DNA from: CAVXUB01 sp963764805
Lineage (GTDB): Bacteria > Actinomycetota > Acidimicrobiia > Acidimicrobiales > Bog-793
DNA length: 64,000 bases
Direction: 5' to 3'
Assembly: GCA_963764805.1 (NCBI GenBank)
Contig: CAVXUB010000002.1
Location: 744,001 to 808,000 of the forward strand
Positions 27,395 through 36,327 of this stretch are shown in pieces (within the stretch, counting starts at the first letter, position 1; every line of letters starts with the position of its first letter). The position numbers were made by a program, and so were the translations under genes. The notes under the pieces were generated by a model. It was not told the origin of the DNA, searched no databases, and saw only the letters and a list, made by a program, of their open reading frames with translations.

Positions 27395-28414
27395 ATGAAA
27401 AGCCGCCTGCCACTCCTCATCGCGCTCACCTTGTCCTGTACCGCCCTCGGCTCGGCAGGGTGCTCGGGCGGCCCGGGTGTCACGATCGAGCTCTACAACG
27501 GGCAGCACCTGCAGACCACGCAGGCGCTCGTCGACGCCTTCGAGCGCCAGAGCGGGATCAAGGTCGCCATCGAGAGCGACGACGAGCACGTCCTCGCAGA
27601 CCAGATCGTGACCGAGGGACCCAACTCCCCCGCCGACGTGATCTTCACCGAGAACTCGCCGACGCTCGAGTTCCTGCAGTCCAAGGGCTTGCTGGCGGCA
27701 GTGGATCGATCGACGCTTGCGAACGTCCCGGGGCGTTTCGATTCGCCGAACGGCGACTGGGTGGGGGTGAGCGCCCGCGTCAGCGTCATCGTCTACAACA
27801 CCTCGCTGATCTCGCCGGGAAACCTCCCGACCTCGATCATGCAGCTCTCGCAGCCCGCCTGGCGGGGGAAGATCGCGATCGCCCCGGCAGAGACCGACTT
27901 CCAGCCGATCGTCACCTCTGTCGTGCATTCGTTCGGGCAGGGTGCTGCCCTCAGGTGGCTGGACGGCCTCAAGGCGAACGCTGCCGGTCACATCTACCCG
28001 GACAACGAGACGGTCACGAGCGAGGTCAACTCCGGGGCAGTCGAGCTCGGGGTGGTCGACCAGTACTACTGGTACAGGTTGCAAGCCGAGGTCGGCAAGA
28101 GTGCCACCCATTCGGCGATCGCCTACTTCGCAGCCGGCGATCCGGGCTACGTCATCGACGTGTCGGGCGCAGCCGTCCTCCGGTCGAGCAAGCACAAGGC
28201 CGACGCCGAGAGGTTCCTTGCCTTCCTGACCAGCCGGCAGGGCCAGCAGATCATCGCCGGCGGCTCCAGCTACGAGTACCCCCTTGCGGCAGGAGTCGCA
28301 GTCGCCAAGCCGGAGACGCCCTTCGACCAGTTGCACCCGGACCCGATCGATGTGGCGGAGCTGGGCGACGGTTCGGTCGCAGTGGCGCTGCTCCGCCAGG
28401 TCCAGCTGCTGTGA
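27395..28414 (+). CDS. Iron(III) ABC transporter substrate-binding lipoprotein (FbpA-like)
   Basis: A 339-residue periplasmic-binding-type protein of the FbpA/FutA1 class. ATG 27395 opens a lipoprotein signal with lipobox SAGC. ITIELYNGQH-like opening (VTIELYNGQHLQTTQ), ADVIFTENSPTLE, and the C-terminal DQYYWYRLQAE carry the tyrosine pair that binds ferric iron in the family. GYVIDVSGAAVLRSSKH and a final QLHPDPIDVAELGD are typical. Its stop overlaps the permease GTG (GTGA). It forms with the next two genes a classic Fbp operon, probably under the inverted repeats just upstream. Confidence 0.88.
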   Translation: MKSRLPLLIALTLSCTALGSAGCSGGPGVTIELYNGQHLQTTQALVDAFERQSGIKVAIESDDEHVLADQIVTEGPNSPADVIFTENSPTLEFLQSKGLLAAVDRSTLANVPGRFDSPNGDWVGVSARVSVIVYNTSLISPGNLPTSIMQLSQPAWRGKIAIAPAETDFQPIVTSVVHSFGQGAALRWLDGLKANAAGHIYPDNETVTSEVNSGAVELGVVDQYYWYRLQAEVGKSATHSAIAYFAAGDPGYVIDVSGAAVLRSSKHKADAERFLAFLTSRQGQQIIAGGSSYEYPLAAGVAVAKPETPFDQLHPDPIDVAELGDGSVAVALLRQVQLL

Positions 28415-30024
28415 CTGCGCTCGGTGAGGCGCCGGCAAAGGTGATCTCGACGAGCCAACGCCGGCACACGCGCCGGCCCCCGGCGCCGTACATCCTCGTC
28501 GGCGCCAGCATCCTCGTGGCGCTCGTACTCCTGCTGCCGCTGGCCTTCCTGATCGACCAGGCGCGCCAGGTCGGTTGGTCGGAGCTGGCGCCGGTGCTGT
28601 TCCGCCGACTGACGCTCACGCTGATCTGGAACACAGCACGGCTGGCCGTGGCGGTGACAGTGCTCTGCGGGATCATCGGGACGCTGTCGGCATGGTGCGT
28701 GGAGCGAACGCACCTCCCGGGTCGGCGCCTGTGGGCCGTGCTGCTCGTGGTGCCGGTGGCGATGCCCGACTTCGTCACCGCCTTCGGCTGGGTGTCACTG
28801 ACCCAACGGGTACAGGGCTTCGGCGGCGCCGTGCTCGTGATGACTCTTGCGCTGTACCCGCTCGTCTACCTGCCCGTCGCCGCCAGCTTTCGAAACGCCG
28901 ACCCCGTCCAGGAGGAGGTAGCTCGCAGCCTCGGCCTCGGGCGTCTCCGCACGTTCTGGCGCGTGAGCCTCGGGCAGGCTCGCATCGCCATCGTCGGAGG
29001 TTGCCTGCTCGTCACGCTGATGCTGCTCGCCGAGTACGGAGCATTCGAGATACTCGGCTACCAGACCTTCACGACCGAGATCTTCACCGAGTTCCTGACG
29101 GGCTTCGACCAGGCGGCGGCATGCGCCCTCTCGATCGTGCTGGTGATCGGGAGCCTCTTCGTCCTCACCGGCGACGTGTTCTTGCGGGGAGGAAGGATGG
29201 GGCGCGGGGGCATCTCTCGCACCGGACCACTGGCACGGCGCGTCGCCCGCCGACACGACCTGGGTCGGGCACGCATCCCCGTGATCATCGCCCTAGCCGT
29301 CCTCGTCGCCGGTGCGCTCGGAGTACCGCTCGGCGAGATCGTGCGCCTGATGATCGCCGGAGGGCAGTCGACCCTGCCGAGTGCTTCGATCGCAGCTGCG
29401 GCCGGCTGGACCGTTCTCTACAGCGGCACCGCGGCGGCGATCTCGACGGCGATGGCGCTGCCGGTGGCGCTCCTGACGATGCGCCACCCCACGCCCGCCC
29501 GGCTGATGCTCGAACGCAGCACCTACATCGTGCTCGCCATCCCGGGACTCGTGATCGCGCTGGCGCTGACCTTCTTCTCGGAACGCGACCTCGGCGGATT
29601 CGCCTACCAGTCGAGCTACCTGCTCGTCGCCGCCTACGCCATCATGTTCTTCCCGCTCGCCCTGGTCGGGGTGCGGGCCTCGGTGGCGCAGTCACCCCTC
29701 TCGCTCGAGGAGGTGGCCCGATCCCTTGGCCAACGCAAGGCAGCCGTGCTCCGGCGCGTCGTGGTCCCTCTCGTCGGTCCCGGTTTGGCGGCGGCCTTCA
29801 GCCTGGTGTTCCTCTCGGCCGTGACCGAACTGACCGCCACCCTGATCCTTCGCCCGCCAGGCGTCGAGACCCTGGCGACCCAGTTCTGGGTCTTCCAGAC
29901 GAACCTTTCCTACGGCCAGGCTGCTCCCTACGCTGCGATCATCGTCGGCATCGCCGCCGTGCCGAGCTACGTGCTCACGCGCTGGTTCGACAGGTTGCCG
30001 CGGCTCGCGGAGGCAACCCGATGA
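28411..30024 (+). CDS. Iron(III) ABC transporter permease (FbpB-like)
   Basis: A 537-residue double-length permease with about twelve membrane segments. The start is GTG 28411, overlapping the previous stop by four bases. Each half carries an EAA loop that docks on the ATPase: EEVARSLGLGRLRTFWRV in the first and EEVARSLGQRKAAVLRRV in the second. SAVTELTATLILRPPGVETLATQFW is the family-typical C-terminal signature. Its stop overlaps the next ATG (ATGA), so the three genes are translationally coupled. Confidence 0.9.
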   Translation: MTALGEAPAKVISTSQRRHTRRPPAPYILVGASILVALVLLLPLAFLIDQARQVGWSELAPVLFRRLTLTLIWNTARLAVAVTVLCGIIGTLSAWCVERTHLPGRRLWAVLLVVPVAMPDFVTAFGWVSLTQRVQGFGGAVLVMTLALYPLVYLPVAASFRNADPVQEEVARSLGLGRLRTFWRVSLGQARIAIVGGCLLVTLMLLAEYGAFEILGYQTFTTEIFTEFLTGFDQAAACALSIVLVIGSLFVLTGDVFLRGGRMGRGGISRTGPLARRVARRHDLGRARIPVIIALAVLVAGALGVPLGEIVRLMIAGGQSTLPSASIAAAAGWTVLYSGTAAAISTAMALPVALLTMRHPTPARLMLERSTYIVLAIPGLVIALALTFFSERDLGGFAYQSSYLLVAAYAIMFFPLALVGVRASVAQSPLSLEEVARSLGQRKAAVLRRVVVPLVGPGLAAAFSLVFLSAVTELTATLILRPPGVETLATQFWVFQTNLSYGQAAPYAAIIVGIAAVPSYVLTRWFDRLPRLAEATR

Positions 30025-31190
30025 CGAGCCTCGAGATCAGGGGTCTGCGCAAGTCGTTCGGTTCCCAGGTGGTCCTCGACGGGCTCGACCTGAGCGTCCG
30101 GCCCGGCTCGTTCACCGCCCTGCTAGGGCCCTCCGGCAGCGGCAAGACGACCCTGCTGCGAGTGGTGGCCGGCTTCGAGCGCGCCGACTCGGGGCTTGTT
30201 CGCCTCGGTGCGGCGCTGGTCGACGGCGATGGTGCCTTCGTGCCGCCAGAGAAGCGACGGATCGGATACGTACCGCAGGAGGGGAGCCTCTTCCCTCACC
30301 TCACCGTCGAGCGAAACATCTCCTTCGGCCTCCCCCGCCCCCGCCGCCCGGCCTCCGGCTCTCCCGGCGGCGCTTCGGCCACTGCTACACGAGTGGCCGA
30401 GCTGCTCGAGATGGTGGGCCTTGATGAGCTCGGCCGGCGCTACCCGCACCAGCTGTCCGGCGGGCAGCAGCAGCGCGTGGCGCTCGCCCGGGCGCTGGCG
30501 ACAAACCCCGAGGTGGTGCTCCTCGACGAGCCGTTCTCCTCGCTGGATGCCTCTCTTCGCGCCTCGGTGCGATCCGACGTGCGGTCGGTGCTCCGCGAGG
30601 CGGGGACGACCGCGCTGCTCGTGACTCACGACCAGGACGAGGCGCTGTCGCTTGCGGACGAGGTGGCGATCATCCACGAGGGCCGGATCGACCAGCACGC
30701 CACGCCGCAGGAGCTCTACCGGCGTCCGGTCGCCCCGGCGCTGGCGAGCGCTCTCGGCGAGTCCAACCTGCTGGCGGGCGCCGTCGAGGCAGGCGCCGCT
30801 CGCGTCACGACCGCCGTCGGAGACGCGGCACTCGATGCCGGCTCGACAGCTCGCTTCGGCTCCGGCAGCTGCCACTCCGCCGTCGTCCTCGTCAGGCCGG
30901 AACAGCTGGATGTCCGGCCGCTCGAGGCGCCAGGCGTGGCCGGACGGGTCGTGGCCTACGAGTTCTACGGCCACGACGCCGTGATCCGGATCCTGGTCGA
31001 CGACGTCGGCACGGTGGTGGCACGTCTCGAGGGGGACGACGAGCCCCTCGCCCCCGGGCGCCTCGTGCGGCTCGGCGTCAGGGGCCCGGTCGTCGCTTGG
31101 CCGGCGGCCGAGGTGGCAACGGAAGCGGCCGAGGCGGCAACGGAAGCGGCCGAGGCGGCAACGGAAGCGGCCGAGGCGGCAAAGGAATAA
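30021..31190 (+). CDS. Iron(III) ABC transporter ATP-binding protein (FbpC-like)
   Basis: A 389-residue ATPase starting at ATG 30021. Walker A is GPSGSGKTTLLR (about 37-48), the Q-loop is YVPQEG, the signature is LSGGQQQRVALARAL, Walker B is VVLLDEPFSSLD and the H-loop is LVTHDQDEA. A TOBE-like regulatory domain follows (VVLVRPEQLDVRP and YEFYGHDAVIRI). The last 27 residues are an Ala/Glu/Thr repeat (EAAEAAT) not expected in the family and created by a DNA tandem repeat. It hydrolyses ATP to drive ferric-iron import with FbpA and FbpB. Confidence 0.9.
   Translation: MTSLEIRGLRKSFGSQVVLDGLDLSVRPGSFTALLGPSGSGKTTLLRVVAGFERADSGLVRLGAALVDGDGAFVPPEKRRIGYVPQEGSLFPHLTVERNISFGLPRPRRPASGSPGGASATATRVAELLEMVGLDELGRRYPHQLSGGQQQRVALARALATNPEVVLLDEPFSSLDASLRASVRSDVRSVLREAGTTALLVTHDQDEALSLADEVAIIHEGRIDQHATPQELYRRPVAPALASALGESNLLAGAVEAGAARVTTAVGDAALDAGSTARFGSGSCHSAVVLVRPEQLDVRPLEAPGVAGRVVAYEFYGHDAVIRILVDDVGTVVARLEGDDEPLAPGRLVRLGVRGPVVAWPAAEVATEAAEAATEAAEAATEAAEAAKE
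31110..31187 (+). repeat. 21-bp tandem repeat, 3.7 copies, at the end of the fbpC-like gene
   Basis: Units start at 31110, 31131, 31152 and 31173. Each reads GAGGCGGCAACGGAAGCGGC plus C, apart from one transition in unit 1. They are in frame and encode seven-residue EAATEAA units just before the stop, so copy number can vary without a frameshift. Confidence 0.9.
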
Positions 31191-31205
31191 GAGGGAGGGC
31201 TGAGC

Positions 31206-31925
31206 ATGGCCGGCACCTATCACCCACCGCTCGAGGAGTACCTGGAGATCATCTACGCGCTGGAGGAAGAAGGCGTCCCGGTGATCCAGGCGCGCCTCGC
31301 CGAGCGGTTGGGGCACTCCGCTCCGTCGGTCTCCGAGACCGTGAGGCGCCTGCGTGACGAGGGCTGGGTGGACATCGACAGGCGATCGGTCACGTTCACC
31401 AACCGGGGACGCGCCAGAGCAGAGAGCGTGGTGCGCCGCCACCGCCTGGCCGAGCGGTTGCTGACGGACGTGATCGGGCTCCCCTGGGAGGACGCGCACC
31501 GCGAGGCCGGCAGGTGGGAGCACGTGATATCGGACGCCGTCGAGGAGCGGCTGGTCGACCTGCTCGGGCATCCGACCACCTGTCCGCACGGGAACCCCAT
31601 CCCGATGGCGCACGCCGGCGGCGAAGGCAGCGGCGAAAGCGGCGGCGAAGGCAGCGGGGGCGTGGCGGCCCGGATCGCGGCGCAGGTCGCAGTCGGCGAG
31701 GTGGCTCCCGGCGAGACCGTCCGCATCGAGCGGGTGACGGAGGCGGTCGAGGCGGACGGCGAGGCGATGCAGTACCTGGCATGCCATGGGGCCGTGCCGG
31801 GGAAAGCGGCAGTGGTCGCCTCGCGAGCTCCCGACGGAACGGTGATTCTCGACGTGGCGGGAACCGCGGTCGCTCTCGGCGCCCGACTTGCCACACAGGT
31901 CTTCGTCACGCGAAGCCCGTCGTAG
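31206..31925 (+). CDS. DtxR-family metal-dependent transcriptional regulator
   Basis: A 239-residue metalloregulator. The N-terminal winged helix (YHPPLEEYLEIIYALEEEG, SAPSVSETVRRLRDEGWV) is followed by the dimerisation/metal domain with RHRLAERLL, AHREAGRWEH and HPTTCPHGNPIP. It ends in an SH3/FeoA-like domain joined by a Gly/Ser/Glu-rich linker (about 138-152). In IdeR/DtxR the metal site reads ACRWEH; here Cys is Gly (AGRWEH), which argues for an MntR/SirR-like specificity. It closes the metal-import cluster, 15 bases after the fbpC-like gene, and is the obvious candidate to repress both import systems. Confidence 0.88.
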   Translation: MAGTYHPPLEEYLEIIYALEEEGVPVIQARLAERLGHSAPSVSETVRRLRDEGWVDIDRRSVTFTNRGRARAESVVRRHRLAERLLTDVIGLPWEDAHREAGRWEHVISDAVEERLVDLLGHPTTCPHGNPIPMAHAGGEGSGESGGEGSGGVAARIAAQVAVGEVAPGETVRIERVTEAVEADGEAMQYLACHGAVPGKAAVVASRAPDGTVILDVAGTAVALGARLATQVFVTRSPS

Positions 31926-31960
31926 CAGGGCGCGTCCTAGCAAGGCGCGTCCTAGCAGGG
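31923..31960 (+). repeat. 15-bp tandem repeat after the dtxR-like gene
   Basis: TAGCAGGGCGCGTCC at 31923-31937 is repeated with one change at 31938-31952, and a third partial unit follows. It overlaps the regulator's stop codon. The 96-base gap to the next gene holds nothing else recognisable. Confidence 0.7.
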
Positions 31961-32021
31961 GCCGGACGGCCATGTCGGAAATCCGCCAGCCTTCTGGTCG
32001 CCCACCTGTCAAGCTTGCGAG

Positions 32022-33557
32022 GTGCACGAGGACTTCGAACGTTGCTACCGGGCTGTGCAGTCGAAGGACGCCCGCTTCGACGGCTGGTTCGTCACCGCGG
32101 TCCTGACCACGAGGATCTACTGCCGGCCGAGCTGCCCGGCGCGTCCCCCTTACGCCCGCAACGTCACGTTCTACCCGACCGCCGCCGCCGCTCAGGCAGC
32201 CGGGTTCCGGGCCTGCAAGCGCTGCCGCCCGGACGCCTCGCCGGGTTCCCCCGAGTGGAACGTGAGGGGCGATCTTCTCGGTCGCGCCATGCGTCTGATA
32301 GCCGACGGCGTGGTGGACCGCGAAGGAGTAGGCGGACTCGCTTCACGCCTTGCCTACAGCACCCGCCAGCTGGAGCGTCACCTGCTCGCAGAAGTCGGCG
32401 CCGGACCCTTGGCCCTCGCCAGGGCGCAGCGGGCGCAGACTGCCCGGATCCTCATCGAGACGACCGAGATGCCGTTCGGTGCGGTGGCCTTCGCCGCCGG
32501 CTTCACCAGCATCCGTCAGTTCAACGACACGGTGAAGCTCGTGTTCGACACCAATCCCTCGGACCTGCGCAAGAAGGCCGTGTCCCGGGCAAGAGGACAG
32601 AGCGCTTTCCGACCCGAGTTGAGGGGCGTGGCGGACGCGCCGGCGCACGGGTCGCTGAGCCTGCGCCTCCCCTACCGCGCCCCGTTCTTCCCGGACTCGC
32701 TGTTCGGTCACCTCGCCGCCTGCGCGATCCCCGGCTGCGAGGAAGTCCGGCAAGGCGCCTTTCGACGGACCCTGCGCCTGCCGAGTGGCAGCGGCATCGT
32801 CTCGCTCACCCCGACGCCGGAGTACGTCGCCTGCCAGATGGTCCTGGAGAACGTGCGCGACCTGCCGACGGCGATCGCCCGCTGCCGCCGGCTGCTCGAT
32901 CTCGATGCCGATCCCGAGGCGGTGGACGAAGCGCTCGGCGGGGATCCCATCCTCGCTCCGTTGGTCGCCAAGACCCCGGGGCGCCGCATCCCCCGCACGG
33001 TCGACGAAACAGAGCTGGCGCTTCGCGTCGTCCTCGGGCAACAGGTATCGGTCGTTGCCGCCCGCACGGTCTCAGGTCGGCTCGTCGAGCAGTTCGGCGC
33101 GCCTGTCACCGACTCAGGCGGCGGGCTGACGCACCTGTTCCCGGCGATCGAGGACCTCGCTGCAGCCAACCCGCAGGATCTGCCGCTGCCGATGCCACTG
33201 GCACGGCGGCGGACAGTCGGCCTGCTCATCGAGGCGCTGGCCGAGGGCAGCCTCGTGCTCGACGCGGGCGCGGACTGGGAACGGGCCCGCCGCCAGCTCG
33301 CGGCCCTGCCCGGCGTCGGACCATGGACCACGGAGCTGATAGCGATGAGAGGTCTCGGCGATCCCGACGCCTTCCCGGCGACAGACCTCGGCGTGAGGAG
33401 GGGTGCAGCCGGTCTCGGCCTCCCCCGCAGTCCCTCGTCGCTCGTGGCGCATGCCGAGCGGTGGAGGCCGTGGCGGGCGTACGCGGTGCAGCACATCTGG
33501 GCGGCGCTGGACCACTCGATCAACAACTGGCCACCGAAAGGATCATCTGACCAATGA
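32022..33557 (+). CDS. Ada-AlkA fusion: methylphosphotriester sensor and 3-methyladenine DNA glycosylase
   Basis: A 511-residue repair protein from GTG 32022. The Ada N-terminal zinc domain (RIYCRPSCPARPP ... CKRCRPD) has the four cysteines, of which the first takes methyl from phosphotriesters. An AraC-type HTH follows (LAYSTRQLERHLLAEVG, FGAVAFAAGFTSIRQFNDT). The C-terminal half is AlkA: an N-terminal fold (RLPYRAPFFPDSLFGHLA), the helix-hairpin-helix LAALPGVGPWTTELIAMR and catalytic Asp in FPATDLGVRRG. This architecture is common in actinobacteria, where the protein both senses and repairs alkylation. The ogt-like gene follows directly. Confidence 0.92.
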   Translation: MHEDFERCYRAVQSKDARFDGWFVTAVLTTRIYCRPSCPARPPYARNVTFYPTAAAAQAAGFRACKRCRPDASPGSPEWNVRGDLLGRAMRLIADGVVDREGVGGLASRLAYSTRQLERHLLAEVGAGPLALARAQRAQTARILIETTEMPFGAVAFAAGFTSIRQFNDTVKLVFDTNPSDLRKKAVSRARGQSAFRPELRGVADAPAHGSLSLRLPYRAPFFPDSLFGHLAACAIPGCEEVRQGAFRRTLRLPSGSGIVSLTPTPEYVACQMVLENVRDLPTAIARCRRLLDLDADPEAVDEALGGDPILAPLVAKTPGRRIPRTVDETELALRVVLGQQVSVVAARTVSGRLVEQFGAPVTDSGGGLTHLFPAIEDLAAANPQDLPLPMPLARRRTVGLLIEALAEGSLVLDAGADWERARRQLAALPGVGPWTTELIAMRGLGDPDAFPATDLGVRRGAAGLGLPRSPSSLVAHAERWRPWRAYAVQHIWAALDHSINNWPPKGSSDQ

Positions 33558-33703
33558 CAACTGCCTCTACCGCCTCTACCACGATGCTTGCAACTGCGGT
33601 GCACTGCGCCTGCAACTGCGCCTGAAGGACAACCACGAGGATCATCTTCCGGGTCGTCTCCAGCCCCGTCGGGCCGCTCACGCTCGCCGGTGGCGAGGAC
33701 GAG

Positions 33704-34123
33704 GTGCTCACCAACCTCCGGATGGAGGACCAGACCCATCCTCCCGCCGGGCGGGATCTCTGGGCCGAGGACCGGTCGTCGTTCCAGAAGGTCGGCGATC
33801 AGCTCGAGGCCTACTTCGCCGGCGAGCTGACCGAGTTCGACGTCCCCCTTCGGCTGGAGGGATCGACCTTCCAGCGCCAGGTATGGGAAGGGCTTCGAGC
33901 GATTCCTTACGGCACGACATGCTCCTACGGCCAGCTGGCGGATCGGATCGGCAAGCCCGGCGCGGCTCGCGCCGTCGGCCTGGCCAACGGCCGCAACCCG
34001 ATCGGGATCATCGTCCCCTGCCACCGCGTGATCGGTGCCGGCGGCGGTCTGACCGGATACGGAGGCGGACTGGATCGCAAGAAGCTGCTGCTCGACTTGG
34101 AACGGGCGACGCTCAGAGGCTGA
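33704..34123 (+). CDS. Methylated-DNA--protein-cysteine methyltransferase (Ogt/MGMT), N-terminus unclear
   Basis: A suicide repair enzyme for O6-alkylguanine. IIVPCHRVIGAGG holds the acceptor cysteine; FQRQVWEGLRAIPYGTTCSYG and ARAVGLANGRNP are the HTH and Asn-hinge motifs. The only legal start in the open part of the frame is GTG 33704, but N-terminal homology (RVVSSPVGPLTLAGG) begins at about 33650. The same frame has an ATG at 33554 that overlaps the Ada-AlkA stop (ATGA), but a TGA at 33623 interrupts it. The true gene is probably 33554-34123 with sequence errors, or the N-terminal 20 residues are lost. Confidence 0.8.
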   Translation: MLTNLRMEDQTHPPAGRDLWAEDRSSFQKVGDQLEAYFAGELTEFDVPLRLEGSTFQRQVWEGLRAIPYGTTCSYGQLADRIGKPGAARAVGLANGRNPIGIIVPCHRVIGAGGGLTGYGGGLDRKKLLLDLERATLRG

Positions 34124-34216
34124 AGCCGGGTTGCAGCCCGGCCGGCAGCTGGCTGAAGCCGGCCGGCAGCTGGGCTGAAGCCGGCCGGCAGCTGGCCTGA
34201 AGCCGGCCAGCAACTG
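34119..34216 (+). repeat. 22-bp tandem repeat in the ogt-alaS gap
   Basis: Units with the core CTGAAGCCGGCCGGCAGCTG begin at about 34152, 34174 and 34196, preceded by a degenerate unit at 34119. CCGGCCGG inside each unit is self-complementary, so the array can fold. It fills half of the 188-base gap between the genes; the rest shows nothing clear. Confidence 0.85.
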
Positions 34217-34311
34217 TGGGCAGCGCGGCACGGACCCAGCCGCGAAACCAGCCCTCCCCCCTCGAGCCCACCGGCAAGGCCCCGTAGTGCCAGCAGGTAG
34301 CGTCTTCGCCT

Positions 34312-36257
34312 ATGGCGCCGCTCAGCACACGAGAGATCCGTCAGGCCTATTTCGACCATTTCACGAGGCGGGGACACACGATCATCCCTCGCGCTCTCCT
34401 CGTCCCCGCGAGGACCCGACAACGCTGTTCACCGGCTCGGGGATGCAGCCACTCATCCCGTATCTGCTGGGCGCACCGCACCCGGCCGGCGACCGGCTCG
34501 TCGACTCGCAGACGTGCTTCCGCGCCGAGGATATCGACGAGGTGGGAGACACGCGCCACACCACCTTCTTCGAGATGCTCGGCAACTGGGGCCTCGGGTC
34601 CTACTTCAAGGCGGAGCAGCTCCCCTGGTTCTTTGCGTTCCTGACGGAGGTGCTCGGACTCGATCCGAGCCGGCTCTACCCGACCGTGTTCTCCGGCGAC
34701 GATCGCTTCGGGATCCCTCGCGACGAGGAGTCTGCTGAGATCTGGACCCGACTGCTGAGCGAAGCGGGCGTGGATGCCAGGAGCGTCGAGCTCGGGACGG
34801 CGGAGAACGCCTCCAAGGTCGGCATAGGCGATGCCAGGATCTCGTTCTTCGACGCCTCCAAGTGTTGGTGGAGCAGGTCCGCCTCCCCGGAGGCGATGCC
34901 CGTCGGAGAGCCCGGCGGCCCGGACTCCGAGGTCTTCTACTGCTTCGACCAGGTGAGCCACGATCCCGCCTATGGCGAGCACTGCCACCCGCACTGCGAC
35001 TGCGGTCGCTTCATCGAGATCGGCAACTCGGTCTTCATGCAGTACCGGCGGACCGAAGACGGCTTCGAGGAGCTGCCGCAACGCAACGTCGACTTCGGTG
35101 GAGGCTTGGAACGCTTGGCGATGGCGGCGATGGGCTCGCCCGACGCCTTCCGGATCGATCTGCTGGCTCCGCTCGTCGAGCATGTCGAGAAGCGAGCCGG
35201 CGTGGGCTACGACGAACACGTCGCCTCCGTGCGCATCATCGCCGACCACGCCCGCGCGCTCGTGTTCCTGGCAGCTGACGGCGTGGTGCCCTCCAACACG
35301 ATGCAGGGCTATGTGATGCGGCGTTTCGCACGTAGGGCGATGCGCCAGGGCCACTCCCTCGGGATTACCAGCCAGCTGCTCGCCCCATTGGTAGAGGTGG
35401 TCGTCGCCGCCTACGGCGACGCCTACCCCGAACTGGCGGGGCGTGAGAAGGAGATCACCGAGGTCCTCGACAACGAGGAGCAGATGTTCAGGCAGACCCT
35501 GACGCGGGGCGTTCGCGAGTTCCGCAAACTGGCAGGCGACAAGCTGACCGGTGACACGATCTTCACCCTCTTCGACACCTACGGGTTCCCACCCGAGCTC
35601 TCGCTCGAGGAAGCCGCTTCGTCGGGGCTTCCCGTGGCGCCGGATTGGCGCGCCCGCTACGACGAGCGAATGGCTCAGCAGCGCCAGCAGTCCTCCATCG
35701 CTCAGGGCGTCTTCAAGGGCGGCCTCGCCGACCAGTCCGAGGCCACGACAGAACTGCATACAGCCACCCACCTCCTCTACAAAGCTCTGCGCCTGGTCCT
35801 CGGAGAACATGTCGTGCAGCGGGGAAGCAACGTGACAGCGGAACGCCTGCGCTTCGACTTCTCGCACCCGGCGAAGATGACGAAGGAGGAGCTGGCGGAG
35901 GTCGAACGCATCGTCAACGAGGCAATCGAGCGAGACTGGCCGATGTCGTGGCGGGAGATCCCGACCGAGGCCGCCTTCGGCGAGGGTGCACTCGGCGCCT
36001 TCGGCGACAAGTACGGCGAGACCGTCAAGGTCTACACGGCAGGCGATCCGCATGGCGAGTGGTACAGCAAGGAGATCTGCGGAGGACCCCATGTCGAGCA
36101 CACAGGAGTCCTCGGCCGCTTCAAGATCGTCAAGGAAGAGTCCTCGAGCGCCGGGGTGCGACGGATAAAGGCGATAGTCGAGAACCAGGAACGCCGGACA
36201 GGTGGCGGCCAGCGCCTGAGGCTTGTGCCGGTACGCGCGCATCATCGGGGGCCGTAG
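34312..36257 (+). CDS. Alanyl-tRNA synthetase lacking the C-Ala domain (one frameshift near the start)
   Basis: A class II synthetase charging tRNA-Ala. It starts at ATG 34312 (STREIRQAYFDHFTRRGHTIIP). After a four-C run at 34404-34407 the frame moves; one missing C restores LVPREDPTTLFTGSGMQ. The long frame then covers the catalytic domain (FRAEDIDEVGDTRHTTFFEMLGNW is spread over motif 1/2 positions; ERLAMAAMG is near motif 3), the tRNA-binding helices and the editing domain with HTATH and CGGPH metal ligands. It stops after VRRIKAIVENQ at about 648 residues, whereas usual bacterial AlaS has some 870 with a C-Ala domain. It may be a second, short AlaS or the sole copy. Confidence 0.85.
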
Positions 36258-36327
36258 CGCCCGGGCGCGCCGCCATGGCGCGTCCTAAGAGCGCTCGATT
36301 CGAGATCCCTCGGCTTCGCGGCCTTCA

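Noticed and set aside
31097..31357. Glycine-rich frame (GNGSGRGGNGSGRGG) over the fbpC end
   Set aside because: It is the out-of-frame reading of the 21-bp repeats, and the other frame is continuous with the ATPase.
33554..33640. TGA in the ogt leader as a selenocysteine codon
   Set aside because: No SECIS-like stem was seen after it, no selenoprotein family matches, and the window has other clear sequence errors.
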